NCBI RefSeq assembly: GCF_004379255.2
Contig: NC_056044.1
Span: 11,076,001 to 11,140,000 of the forward strand
Reading direction: 5' to 3'
Origin: Salvia splendens
Taxonomy: Eukaryota > Streptophyta > Magnoliopsida > Lamiales > Lamiaceae
DNA length: 64,000 bases
Under the pieces are notes generated by a model, which searched no databases, was not told the origin of the DNA, and saw nothing but the letters and a program-made list of their open reading frames with translations. Position 1 is the stretch's first letter. Every line of letters starts with the position of its first letter. The position numbers were made by a program, and so were the translations under genes. Of the stretch, positions 44,705 through 56,328 are shown in pieces.

Positions 44705-46064
44705 CGCAATGGCCTGTAGGATGTATGTGCATTTGTGTGGTTAGTGTTTGTGCTTGTGTTAGTGTCTTGTTAGGTCTAGTTTTTTTTCTTTTGTGTGTTG
44801 ATTGGGCTTAAAACTCAACTGTCCTGAGCTGACGGTGAGGGGAATTGAGGGAGATACGACATGCTGGAAAATAGAAACTACCCCCCTTAGTACCTCCTAG
44901 CCAGGATAGATGACGCAAGTATGAGGGAAAAGCCCATCCTTAGAGCCAAACACGAAGGCCTCTTAAAATGTGAGTTATAAGCTTTAAGTGGAACCACTTT
45001 CCACATATTTTGAAAAGAAAAGAGCGGCTGCCACGAACTACCTAAGATGAAGTGACCACGAGTAGCGAACACTGAAGGCAGTAGGAAACCCCCCCCCCTA
45101 TAAAAAAAACCACCTTTATAACCCATTTTCTTAACTCTTTGTACCCAGATATACACCCCTAGCCACTGGGATTGTGTGTGCAAGGCATGAGACGATTGGA
45201 GCTTACTGGCCAGAAGGTGTACAAGAAAGCAGAATCCAGCTGGGCAAGAAAGTTTGGAAGAAAATCAACCAGGGAGTTATCCCAGGTCCAAAAAAAAGAA
45301 GAAGAAGGTATAAGGGTGGCGAAGCCACAAAGAAAAAAAAAGGGGGAAAGAAAGAAAAAAAAAAGAAAGATAAAAGAAAATGTTCAGAAAAACTTGGCCA
45401 CAAAAAGAAAGAGAAGGAATAAGGGTGGCGAAGCCACAAGAAGCTACTGACCAGTTGGAGATCATAGCCAGAAGCGCCAGCCAAGAGAAGCAACAACCAA
45501 GAGCCCAAATGCACACAGTTCCCCCACCTCAATTAAGCATAAATTTTGAACCTAGAGCCTTAGGATCATCCACCCCAAAACATTACAAACCAATAGCCCC
45601 GTTACAAACCTTTAAGCCCTTCAGTAGCTACACGTGAGATCTGAGTCCGAAGCAATCGTGGTTGAACATATTAAGAGAAATGCAGTCCTAACATTTCTGG
45701 TGAGGTATGAGTGACTGAGTAAACCTAGTGTTTGACCGAGAGGTGTGGGCGATCCTGACAAGCGGATATACTGACTGGGAGAGAAAAGGGAGGCGTCGGA
45801 AGTTCAAGGGTGTCTAAGGCCGGATTGCACCTGATCCCGAGGGGAGGGATGGTTGAAAATATAGCCCAATTACTATGTTAATGTGTCTAAGTGTTTTAGT
45901 TTTCTTTTATGTGTTTGTCTTTGTTATGTGTTTTTCTTTCCGTCACAGTTAGAGTCTAGGGTAGGATAGAGTCGGTCAGGGGAGTAACCAGGCTAGAATT
46001 CGACTTACTTCTTTTTGTTTGTTCTTCACGCTTGATGACAAGCATATGGTAAGTGTGAGCAGTT
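44705..46064 (+). other. 3' noncoding region of element B
   Basis: No convincing gene. Contains a C-run (about 45089-45100), purine-rich Lys-codon stretches (45290-45420), and two hairpins GTGGC-GAA-GCCAC (45316-45328, 45425-45437) in a roughly 20-bp direct repeat. The last hairpin GCTTG-ATGA-CAAGC (46030-46043) is followed by TAAGTGTGAGCAGTT directly before the LTR. Confidence 0.7.
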
Positions 46065-47569
46065 TGATAAGTCGTATTCTAGGCCTTGGTTACTGGTCAG
46101 TATGATGTGCATAATTGATTATATCTGCAAAACAGTTGCTCAAAGTGTGCAGGTTGAGTGTTCTAGCCAGTAGGCAAAGCTTCAGATACTTCAGGTGAAA
46201 AGGGCGTCAGAACGATTACGTACTAACCAGTATACATGCAAAAATGGCTCGAGATGGAGAAGAAGGATAGGTGGGACTGATCAACCACAATTAAGGGCAA
46301 AGAAGTCATCTCGCCACAAGGTTTTACCCTAAAATCAAAGGTAAGCCTCCCTATAAAAGGAAGCCACTTGGAGAGAGAGGGCACGGATAATTTTCATCAT
46401 CATCACTCTCAGGTAGAATTCTCTCTGTAGTTCAGTCCTTCAGCCCAGTCCAGAGTCTCGTTCCTCGCCACAGCCATGGTAACTTGAAGATCATCAGTTC
46501 GCCGGAGTTCCATTCTCTCGTTCCAGCCAGTTTATTCCGTAGTCGTAGCAGTTCCATCGCCCGGAGTGGCAAAACAATCTTTATTTGCTTTCTAGTTAAT
46601 CTTGTTTGTTTTCTCTACGTTGGATCTTTCGCATTTCCAGTATTTTGCTTATTTTGAAGCCTTGGTTGTGATCCAAACGTTTTCTAAATGCTATGAAGTT
46701 GTTTTCCAGCATCGGTTCATGTTTGTTTTCGCTTCTTTCTGCCTAGATAGCTTAGATCTAGCTGTTACGGTAATTTCCAGTGTGGAATCGCATGTTTTAA
46801 CTTCTGTAGTTGATCTCTCCGAGTTTGCAAGTCTAGATAGCTGTTAGATTTTAGATCTAAATTAGTTAAGTGTGAAAACTCAGTTTACGTGATTTCTGAC
46901 ACCCTGCATGTTGACCAGTAAGCATAATTGCAGTTTCAGTGTTCGATCTTTTGATTCGAAGCTTTAATTGTAGATCTGAGCTGTGAAGTTTGTTAATCTG
47001 TGTTTCTCGTTCATGAAATCTGAGATTGTTGATCTGAGTTTATTCATGTTGAAGAAGATAACATCCACATCCAAGTTTGGGACCACTTTTACTTTTTAGT
47101 TACTTTTGCTTTTGTCCTTTACTTTTTCTACCTTTTCTGTTGGTACCCTACAGATCTGTCAGTCTAGTCACCTAACTACCTCTTTTCCTCTGATATTCTG
47201 TTTAACCTTTTATAGTAAACTAGTAATTTCCATATACTTCCTGAAAACCAAGTTCCCCACTTTCCACGTACACAGCCGCCTGTCCAACACCTTTCCCACC
47301 TCCTAGTCAGTAGAGTACCACCTTAAATTCCAGTCTAGATAAGTCTCAACCCAAAGCGTGGTAGCTAACCAAACCTTTCCAGAATATCACCACAATTCCC
47401 AAAACGCATTCATCTCTGTGGGATTCGACCCCTACCTTCACTATACTACCCAGTAGAAGAGGGTTGAGGAATTATTGATACCAGGTTAAGGTTTAGCAGG
47501 GGATTGTTTTATCCTGATCAGTAGGATACATCCTTGTTTGAACGACACCTACGCAAACCTGCTCTTTCA
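46065..47569 (+). repeat. 3' LTR of element B (1505 bp)
   Basis: It begins TGATAAGTCGTATTC and ends CTGCTCTTTCA, same length as the 5' LTR. The bases after it (GTCCC) return to the RNase H codons of element A on the other strand. Confidence 0.95.
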
Positions 47570-47764
47570 GTCCCACATCACTTTAAAGGGGTGGTTCCAG
47601 TCATGAGCTCTGATGATTGGGGCTGAGACAAGTCGGTCCTTCAGGAGCTGGAACGCCTTCTGACATGGTTCATCAAAAACAAACTCCACATCATTTTTGA
47701 GAAGATGGGTTAATGGCTGAGAAATTTTTGCAAAGTCCCTTGATTGCGTCATTGATCTCTTCAT
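47570..47764 (-). pseudogene. RT end/RNase H start of element A pol, proximal to the B insertion
   Basis: On the minus strand: DFAKISQPLTHLLKNDVEFV, FDEPCQKAFQLLKDRLVSAP, IIRAHDWNHPFKVM, then the codons broken by element B. Across the insertion, removing one target copy, the reading continues with the ASDFAVGA residues at 24133 downward. The upstream border (about 47735-47745) is a deletion joint where RT should be. Confidence 0.85.
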
Positions 47765-50547
47765 TGGTCATATTCTGTGTCAAAAGTGTCTCACACCATC
47801 TGAAAACCTCTTCTTCAATCGAGTCGTTCAATTCACCAGCTGCAAGCTGCTCCTACAAGAGTCCAGTCTCAAGAAATTTTTGGACTAATGGGTAAATCAC
47901 ATCTAACGAATGTAGATTTTCAGTATCCAAAGGTTTTTACATTGCTTCATCAATATTGAAAGTGAATTTCTTCCCATGATAATCCAAGCAAATTGTACCG
48001 TCACTCAAATCAATTATAGTTTTTTTCGTTCACAAGAATGACCTCCCCAACAATACTCCACTGGACTCGCCAGCTTCAGACTCATTCATAAGGATCACGT
48101 GAAAATCTGCAGGGTATAGGAAGTCATGCACCCTCACAATCACATTTTCCAGTACTCCTTCAGGGCTAATGCATGATCTATCCGCAAGCTGGATAACCAC
48201 CTTTCTATCTACTAGGCTGACTCAAGTCAATCTCTTGTAAACCGAGAAAGGCAGCACATTAATAGACGCTCCCAGATCACACATAGCATGCTCAATTTTA
48301 ACATTCCCAACAATAATACGTAGAGTAAACATCCCATGATCATTCCTTTTAGAGGGAAGCCTTCTCTTCTGGATTACAGCAGACACACTTTCCCCAATCA
48401 CAATCTTTCCATCGGCCTTAGCTTTTCCAGCTATGAAGTCCTTGATAAACCTGCTGAACGGGGGTAGTTTCAATTTTTGTAGAAATGTCAGGTTGATCTC
48501 AATCTTGCCAAAAATCTCCATGAAATCGGTCGGATCCTCCTTCTGCCTTTTGGCCTCTCCTCTGTATGGGTAAGGTTTCAGGCGCTTGACTACATTGCTC
48601 GTTCCATCATTCGAGTAATCCTTCTCGTGTTTCTTAACTTACTCAATCAACTCCTCTGGTTCTGGGTTGAGAGGTTGTGGTTCGGAAAATTGAGGAGATG
48701 GCCCTCTTGCCTCCTTTAAGGGGTATCCTCACTGTTCTCTTTTCCATCTTCCTCCTATGTTCTGCCCAAAGGCTCGTCATAATTTTTACCCGACCTTAGA
48801 GTGATTTTGCTAATGTTAGCCTTGTCTGGTATCTTGACAGGTACTGGGATCTTACCATCATATCCACGCATTTCATTCAACGTCGTGGCCATCTGGGATA
48901 GTTGTTTAGTCAGCATATCCATAACCACTTTCTGATTTTGCTGGGCATCCTGTATCTTAACCACCAAGTCATTATTGGCTTGCATGTTTCCTTGAATATG
49001 TTGCTGAGAGTTCAGCAAATCCCCTACTACATCATCAATTTGCCTCGGTAATTTAGAATTTGGCTGGCTCGCATTCATTCCCGACGGGTGATTCGACGAA
49101 GTTCATGTCCCTGATGGAAATTCTCATGTGGCCCTCGATTGCCATGCAGCTGCGACTGAGTGTTCTGGTTGTTGTTCTGGTATCCTCTCTGATGTGGTAG
49201 AACATAGGAAACCATTCGATTGTTTTGATTCCGGTTCGACCAATTAGATTGGTTCCCTTGTCCCCTGTTATTATTCCAATTGTTCTTACAATCTTGGTTA
49301 CGGTTCTGCCAATGAGGTTGTCCTTCTGATTGTGGTGGATAGCTGATAGCTGGTGGCTGCTGATAACTCACCGCTAGAGGTTGTTGATGGGTAATCGCCA
49401 GTGGTGGTTGTTGAGCGGTGTTCAGATCTGACTACCTGAAATTGGGGTGATCCCTCCATGGGGCATCTTTGATCTTCCACGGATTCCAATTATCTGATTC
49501 CAATTCCCAGCTGCATTGCCTGCGCTTGAAAATCTTGTTCTCCTGAATGCTCATAACTAGGATACACATCCTCTTGACTCGACGCAACCTTCATCTTCTC
49601 CACAGGAGCAGGTTGTGTATTTTTCTCCATGTCAAACAGTATAGCTTTTTCCAACCGATCCATTCGTGCCTCCGTCCTATCCACTGTTGTGTCCACAGTA
49701 GTGTTTGCTGCCACCCGTCTTATTATCAGGGCTCTGGGAGAGTCATACGCTTTCTTAGCATTTACCTGCCTCTCCAGTACCCTCTTGGATTCACTTACTC
49801 TTAGTTTCGAGAAATCACCTCCACTAGAAGAATTCATCAGATCCTTGCTCTCGGGTGTCATACCTTCATAGAAATTGTAGAAGATTTCCGCCTCCATCAT
49901 ATGTTTTTTGAGCAGGCGGTCAACATTCCCTTGAACCTATTCAAATACTGAGTCAAAGGCTCATCGCAATCTTGATGGGCTCTTTGGATCTCCTTCTTCA
50001 GTGCATTAGTCTTTGTGGAAGTTAAGAAGTAATCCAGGAACTGAGATCTAAAATCGGCCCATGTTCTGATAGAGTTGGGCGGTAGCCTCATGAACCAAGT
50101 ATTGGCTTCTGCTTTTAAAGCGAAAGGGATCACCCTAAGCTTGTAGTCGTCCTCGGTGGTTCCAGCTGGACGTTTTTTAATCCCACAAATCTTGCAGAAG
50201 TCATGTAAGAATTCATATGGGCTCTCGGTTGGTCTCCCATAATATTGGAGCATGACTGCCAGTACGTTGTTCTCCACATCTATATTCGCCCGCCCTGGGG
50301 TCACCACTTTTGCCTGAGCTGGTTCTCCAGGCAAGTGAGCGTTGAGAGACCCGATCTCGGGATCGTTATCTACCGGTGCGGTCATCCTGTCCGGTCCTTC
50401 TTCTATAACGGTCTCCTCTTTCAACTCAACAAACGAGTTCTGATCTTCTTCCCCTTCTGAGCTTGTATTAGATGGACCTCTTGGGTTCAGTCCAGATCTT
50501 GTGACGACCGGGTTGGTTGCTTCTCTGATCCTCCAGTTGGATTCCAT
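47765..50547 (-). pseudogene. gag-protease of element A, broken
   Basis: gag starts at ATG 50547, about 130 bp after the primer site. The gag domain is readable: ESPYEFLHDFCKICGIKKRP, RVIPFALKAEANTWFMRLPP, FYEGMTPESKDLMNSSSGGD. The frame then breaks at about 49897, 49490, 49370 and 49075. A Gln/Asn-rich linker (49075-49371) replaces a zinc knuckle. The pre-protease ITLRSGKNYDEPLG lies near 48760-48800 and the protease CDLGASINVLPFSVYKRL around 48225-48290. Stops and frame changes are spread through the rest, and it ends in a linker (MTNEEINDAIK) at about 47765. Confidence 0.82.
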
Positions 50548-50677
50548 ATCTCTCTAATTAGTTGTATTATTCTAGTGCCAAAAGTTCAAGCCTCAGTTCA
50601 TAAACTATAAAAGAAAATAAAAGGATTAAAAATATGTACACCAAGTATCTCAAACACAAGCACATATAACACCATCC

Positions 50678-50696
50678 ATCCCCGGCAACGGCGCCA
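50678..50696 (-). other. Primer binding site of element A (tRNA-Asp type)
   Basis: ATCCCCGGCAACGGCGCCA is the complement of the 19-nt site in element B. It lies two bases inside the 5' LTR border at 50699. Confidence 0.92.
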
Positions 50697-50698
50697 TT

Positions 50699-51386
50699 TG
50701 AAAGCTGTTTTTTAAACTGAAGTATTCATAGTTCACATGTAAATTAAAACATGTAGAGCACACGCAACTTGATCAGGTCAGACAATAGACGGTTCAAGCT
50801 GGCTGATAACTACTGGTCGCTGGGTGTGTGAACGGAGAGACTCAGGACTTTCAAGACCTTAACCGACTAGTAAAGGTAAGTAAGGGTCGAATCCCTCAGG
50901 GACAAATGCGAGTTAAGTTGGGATTGAGCCATTTGGGAGGTTTGGCTGTAGCCACGCTTTTTAGTGATTAAGTTTAAACTAAGGAATAGGAACTGCTCAA
51001 CTGGCTAAACTAAACTGATCAAGCTAGACTAAACAAACATTAAAACTAAGGAACAAACGACTTGATCAACTAAACCTAGAGCGGAAAGGTTAAAGTAACT
51101 TGGGACCACTGACACAAAATAAGCGCACTACCTAAAAGCTGTAAACATCGAAAAGGTGACAGAGACTGCAATCCTAACAAACTACGACCTTCTTCTTCGC
51201 TAACCAGCTTAATAAAAACAACGAAAGCAGATCTAAACAAAGCAACAAACATAAAAATATAAATCAGATAAAACGAACATAGATCCATACGAAATCGACG
51301 TAAAGAAAAGCAGATCTAAAGTATCTAACCTATTCTCATGCAAGTTGACGAACTAAAATGTAAATCTACCTATGAGAAAACATAAA
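50699..51386 (-). repeat. 5' LTR of element A, truncated (about 688 of 1486 bp)
   Basis: Aligns from TGAAAGCTG with 15874-16560; the match ends at about 51386 ('gagaaaacataaacaag'), where element C sequence begins. The promoter half of the LTR is lost. Confidence 0.85.
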
Positions 51387-51624
51387 CAAGAAAATATTGT
51401 TTCCAATAAATAGGAGGGTCGAAAATTTCAATAGAATGGCTAGAACAATTATGCATGATCCCATTTAATTTAATTCACACATTGGAAATTTAATCACATT
51501 CCTTCACATAACTCACAACAACTAATTTCACATAATTAACTCAAACACATAGAGACTCAATTTCCACAAAAGAAAATTCTTATTCAACATCCACATAAAA
51601 GTCAAAATTTTCTGGGGTGCCACA
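51387..51624 (-). mobile_element. Element C: outer part of its 3' LTR
   Basis: It ends ...GGGGTGCCACA at 51624, so on the minus strand the LTR starts TGTGGCACCCC. The polypurine tract abuts it. The middle of this LTR was lost with the end of element A. Confidence 0.7.
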
Positions 51625-52077
51625 TCCTTCCCCTCTTAACAGAAATTTCATCCCGAAATTTGGTCGTCTTCCATAAACAATTCGGGGTACTTTTCTTTCA
51701 TCATATCTTCTAACTCCCACGTGGCTTCATATGTTCACATGCTTATGTCGTAGTACTTTCATACTTTCTCACACATAGCACACATTTACAACATCATGTC
51801 ACTCATGCTCATGTTCCAACATAATAGTATCATCACATTAGCATATCCACACATAACTTCCATACACATGCACACTCTTGCCAATACACCCTTATCATAT
51901 CATCATCAATTCCATATTCTTTCAATAACTTAACACATACCTCACTTTCTTGTGGTTGAGCGTGATGCTTCGGATGTTGAGCCTTCGTGACACTTTTAGT
52001 CTAGGGGTACTAATCTAAACTTAATCTGAAAGAAGACACTTGGACCAGAGCGAAAGAACGAAGCTCTGATACCACTT
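51625..52077 (-). pseudogene. Element C interior: polypurine tract, pol tail and leader, rest deleted
   Basis: AAGAGGGGAAGGA (minus strand, 51625-51637) is the polypurine tract. Minus-strand codons at about 51658-51732 read EATWELEDMMKEKYPELF, the conserved C-terminal end of chromovirus-type Ty3 polyproteins. The primer site complement GCTCTGATACCA is at 52063-52074 (initiator Met-tRNA). Only about 450 bp remain between PPT and primer site, so gag and nearly all of pol are deleted. Confidence 0.8.
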
Positions 52078-53728
52078 TGTCACGACCGCCCTTACTAAGG
52101 ATAGTGAAGACGAGGAAAACGTGACGAGAGGAGGGACTAAGGAGCGGGGAAGAAATGAGGGACACAATAAAAGTTGACACTTAATGCAAAAATTTAATTA
52201 ACTTCCAAAAGGGAAAATACTTTAGTCTACAAAAACATTTTAGTTTATCAAAAGTAAGCAGCGGGATAAAGTCTCAAAGTATTTGACACAATAAAGTCAT
52301 ACGAAGTAAAGTAAACTCTTGTGACATCAGTTTTCAAAAGTAGCAGCGGAAATAGGTTGTCAAAGAGAGTCATAGGATGACGCCTATGTATGAAGACACA
52401 ACGCATCCAAATTTGCTAAGCCGACTCAACATCCATCGCAACACCCCGCTCAACCTGCACATATAGAAAACATATGCAGGGCTGAGTATTTGATATACTC
52501 AATGAACACACGCCAAAATATTTGATAAAAGTTATGTCATCCATACCATAGTGAACTCGAGTATTAACATTTTAGAAAAGAAATATCATCGAGTATCACA
52601 AAACATTTTCATAGCCTAGCCAGGCAAAACAATCTCCCCACTTTCTCAACAATCAATCATTCACATCCTCTTACCATAGTGCGACGAAAGTGTGGCCACA
52701 CTATTCGCCCACGAGACCGGCCGACTAGCAAGGACGGCTCACGATCCCCTCTGTGTACACAGCCTGATAGGGTTTGCAGCCCTACTCAGACTCGAATTCG
52801 TTTATCATAGCCCTATAGCCTAATGGAGCGAACTCACAAACTAGGCATCAAGCACAATCTCAACATAGCCCTATAGCCTAACGGAGCAAGCTCAAACAAA
52901 CTAGGCATCAGACAACAATCTCAACATCAAAACAGTCACGGCATGACACAACACGTTAAACCACCTTATAACTCCACAATCATACTTTTGAAACGTAAAA
53001 GAGTTTAGTAAAGAAAGCCCACAAAATACTTAGTTAGAAAGCCCACCTCGATTGCTTATACCACACAATCACGAATTTATGCAACCTTTTGCTCTTGGTA
53101 CCCTCGTACGTACAACAACCCTTGTCAATATCACCACACAATTAGGTTTTCCATTATTACAATTATTATGCATGTCCTATCGTTCCTTTCATCGTTTTCT
53201 TAGATTGCCCATCCCCAAACGTTCCATCAACAAAAACGAAACAAACACTCAAGCATACATCAACGTGTAACACATAGGCACATCATAGGATACGTTTCTT
53301 ATTCACACATGTATCATTTATCACTCAAAACTTGACAACAAGTATTATTTTAACATGACAGAAATCTGGCAAAACTGCACAGTCATTTTGTAAAAATCAT
53401 TAAAATTCCATCTGACCTCCGTTGGGGCTGAAATCGTATCACAACACAGTAGACACATCAAGGATCATCCAGTTAAAATTTCACATCAAAATCACATCTT
53501 TAGGTCGGTCAAATAAAAACGAAACTTACTGCACGAGAATACAAATTCTGACAAAACTGCGCAGTTAACTTTAAAAGTTATTTAAAATTCATCTTTCGTC
53601 AAAAGAGACTGAAAATTACACACAACACAGAAGACATCTCAAATTTTACTCAGTTAAAAATTCATCCCAAAGTAAGATCGTTTGGTCGGTTGAAGTGTGT
53701 GGTTTGCGTGTGTGGTGAAAATGCGATG
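52078..53728 (-). mobile_element. Element C: 5' LTR, interrupted by element D
   Basis: It starts TGTCACGACCGCCCTTACTA and includes the hairpin CTCAACCTGCA...TGCAGGGCTGAG (about 52440-52490) and a 'catagccctatagcctaa' direct repeat (about 52806 and 52862). Element D cuts it at 53728 (target copy CGATG); the rest must lie beyond the window. Confidence 0.75.
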
Positions 53729-55242
53729 TGCTAGGTCGAGATGCCAGGTCCTATGAATCCACTAGATCACTTGGTCTAGGAACTCAATAGAACACGGAAT
53801 GCTCTGTCGTTGGACACACTAACTCCCCTTCAAAGATCCCTAAACCCGAATACTATAATTTAGTATAGAGAAGCAGGGGTCGATCCCACGAAGATGGACA
53901 CGTAAGAAAGCATTTAGAGACTCTTGACAAAAGTGGCTGCTGCTACGCAAACAGGGTTGAGGTATTACTACTACTAGACCTAGGCAGGAAATGTAAACAC
54001 TAGACCTAGAAAACTGTAAACATGCTGAGATCAAACATCATCAAGACTTCGGTATATTAAATTCACTTACTAGACCGTGTAAATGACTACCTAATTTAGT
54101 TAGACAGGAAACAACTAACACTGGGGACCATGACCCAGAAATAGCAAGAACGGCAGAAAAGCTGCAAATAACTAACTGAGCATTTAACTAACACAACATG
54201 CATTTCTTCAACGGGATTAAACACGAAAATGAAGGAAACAGAGCACATACCCAGATTCGAACAGAATGTAAAAGTTTGGTCGTCGGAAACTTACGACTAA
54301 CTGGAAATAACTCAGATCTACATATACTAGATGAAGCGAAATGAAACACGAAGACTAGGCATTAAAATAAACCAACTCTGCTCAGATCTCACGTCGAACG
54401 CTTAATCCACTCCGGATCCAAGCAATTCGAAACCAACAACAACTAGATTCCACTCCAGAACTTCCGATCTAACAGATCTACTCCGATCAACATCAAATTT
54501 AAACGTTTCCACAATCAAAACTACAAAACCAAATTCAAACCTCCGATTCATTCACCAACAAACTCCGATCACTCCGATTCAGCCATTACTCTGCACAGAT
54601 TCAATAAACAATTGTGAAACGCATCCAAAACAAGAAAGCTAACTCAAAACTCCAGAAAATCACAACAGCAAAATCAGACATCGACATAACAGAAAATTAT
54701 ACTTGCATAAAACACGGAAATAGTCGATAAAACAGAATGCCTATCTTCGAACAGCAAAGCTCGGTGAAAACTACAAAATGCGAGAAAAGTAAACGGGAAC
54801 TTGTTTCTTCACCCTCAACAGGACGGTGTTACAACCTAACTTGAAACGAGAAAGCGGAAAGTGAACCCCAGCGCGGAACCCCTTGAATTTCCCTCTAAAA
54901 ACCCAAGTGTATAGAAAAGTGAACTAGCTGCCGACTGTTAGTGAGGTCTCCCCCTGAGAAGATCCCTCCAGAATGCATGCAACCTTCCTTTTATAGACAC
55001 GGACATAATCTTCTAGAACCTTCGTAGAAATCTCCATTCTACCCTTCAGTTCTGAGATTTACTCTGTCTTGCAATTTCTTTCACAATGTTCACTTATTCG
55101 CCAGTTTCCTCGGGCGTGTGATTGCCTCCTTCTTTTCCTGGACCTGGCGAATTTTATCTATACACCTGGCTTAAAACATGTGTTAGACCGAGCAAATTCA
55201 CAAATTTATCCCCTAGACCTATGCATGAAATTAGCCTTATCA
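53729..55242 (-). repeat. 3' LTR of element D (1514 bp)
   Basis: It starts TGCTAGGTCGAG on the plus strand and ends GCCTTATCA at 55242. On the minus strand TATA box CTATAAAAGG at 54987-54996. The sequence directly outside (AACTGCTCACACTTAAACC) matches that next to the element A LTR. Confidence 0.88.
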
Positions 55243-55710
55243 AACTGCTCACACTTAAACCATGCTTGTCCTCAAGCATGAAAGACAAGAAAAAGAATAA
55301 GGCGAATTTCAATGCACGGTCCCCAAGAACGACTCTACAAACAAGACACTAACACAAAACAGACTTCAGACCTAGATAACTACAGACTCATAAAAGAAGA
55401 CAACACACAAAAAGAAACAACAGACAAGCATGAGCTAGTTTCAACTTTTAGGCGACTGTCCCCACAAGCTTAAGTTCTCTCCGATTGTCTACAGTCTTCA
55501 AATCCTCCCCCTTCCTTCTTCTACCTAAACGGTCCGTCAGTTCATCAAGATAGCCTATTGATTTCCCAGCGGTTAGGTTTGCTCGATCACGCATTCCTCA
55601 CCAGGGATGTTAGGATCGAAACGCTCCAAAGTTAAAGTTACACCACGGATGCGTCGGGTTATGAGATTTTTCTCCTTTCTATCGTCTCCTGATTTTTCTA
55701 TATTTTTTTT

Positions 55711-55832
55711 CATTCCTGGGTCAGGTAATTATCACTTCCTACCCTTGGGTAATTAATCTTCTTTTTCCCTTCATTCCTGGGTCAGGTAATTATCACTTCC
55801 TGCCCTTGGGTAATTAATCTTCTTTTCCCCTT
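55711..55832. repeat. 61-bp tandem duplication
   Basis: The unit beginning CATTCCTGGGTCAGGTAATT is present at 55711-55771 and 55772-55832 with very few differences. Confidence 0.92.
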
Positions 55833-55838
55833 TTTTCC

Positions 55839-55962
55839 CTGGACTTCGTCCAGCTTATACCTCCGATTTGTTATTTTATTCCTCCCCTGGACTTCGTCCA
55901 GCTTATACCTCATTTTCCTGGACTTCGTCCAGCTTATACCACGAGTTCTGGACTTCGTCCAG
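55839..55962. repeat. Four copies of the CTGGAC-TTC-GTCCAG hairpin
   Basis: Identical 15-nt perfect hairpins at 55839-55853, 55887-55901, 55918-55932 and 55948-55962, each followed by CTTAT. On the element's own strand the loop is GAA. Spacing is 48, 31 and 30 bp. Confidence 0.95.
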
Positions 55963-56328
55963 CTTATTCCTCCATAACCCATTTTTTTCTCCTTTAGACT
56001 CTACTCCGTAAGCATCAAGTGACAGCCCATTTTTTTCATGTTAGCTCAAAGTGTTTAGGCATATAACTCGCTTTTATAGTAGGGCTGCACAGCTAAGTTA
56101 TCTAAGGCATTTTCTATCGTCCTTACTTCATTTAGACCGCTTTTAGTTTATTATGGAAAAAGCATCAAAGTTGACGTGTATCCTTTCTTCAATCTCTCTC
56201 ACTAAGGGAATTCTTTGCCTTATTATATCCACTAGCTCATGCAACACACAAACACAAAACTTAGAGACTCTAAGACTCTTATTAAAAAAAACAAAAACAA
56301 AAACTAACAAAAACAAAAACTGCACTTA

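Larger units (their letters stand above)
24134..47569 (+). mobile_element. Element B: Athila-type Ty3 retrotransposon, plus strand
   Basis: Both LTRs are 1505 bp (24134-25638, 46065-47569) and differ by about 2 percent by my count of roughly 34 mismatches. In order: tRNA-Asp-type primer site, gag-protease, (element E), RT-RNase H-integrase, a 0.6-kb spacer, the extra ORF, a 1.8-kb structured noncoding region, 3' LTR. Net of element E it is about 14.5 kb. Flanking pentamers TTCGC and GTCCC are each one change from GTCGC, consistent with an old 5-bp target duplication inside the RNase H codons of element A. Confidence 0.93.
15874..51386 (-). mobile_element. Element A: Athila-type Ty3 retrotransposon, host of element B
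   Basis: A minus-strand Athila-lineage element with its 3' LTR at 15874-17359 and a truncated 5' LTR at 50699-51386. The tRNA-Asp-type primer site is at 50678-50696, gag-protease at about 47.8-50.5 kb, RNase H-integrase at 22352-24133, and an extra ORF downstream of pol at 19324-21855. Plus-strand element B interrupts it in the RNase H coding region. Its left target copy reads GATAG (15869-15873). The right copy is gone because a deletion removed the outer half of the 5' LTR together with part of element C. The RT core has also been deleted. Without B the remnant is about 12 kb. Confidence 0.88.

Noticed and set aside
45172..45450. 92-codon Lys-rich ORF in the noncoding region of B
   Set aside because: Made of A/G-rich low-complexity runs; not found in A or D.
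49547..49871. Plus-strand ORFs opposite element A gag
   Set aside because: Shadow frames of the gag codons; no conserved motif.
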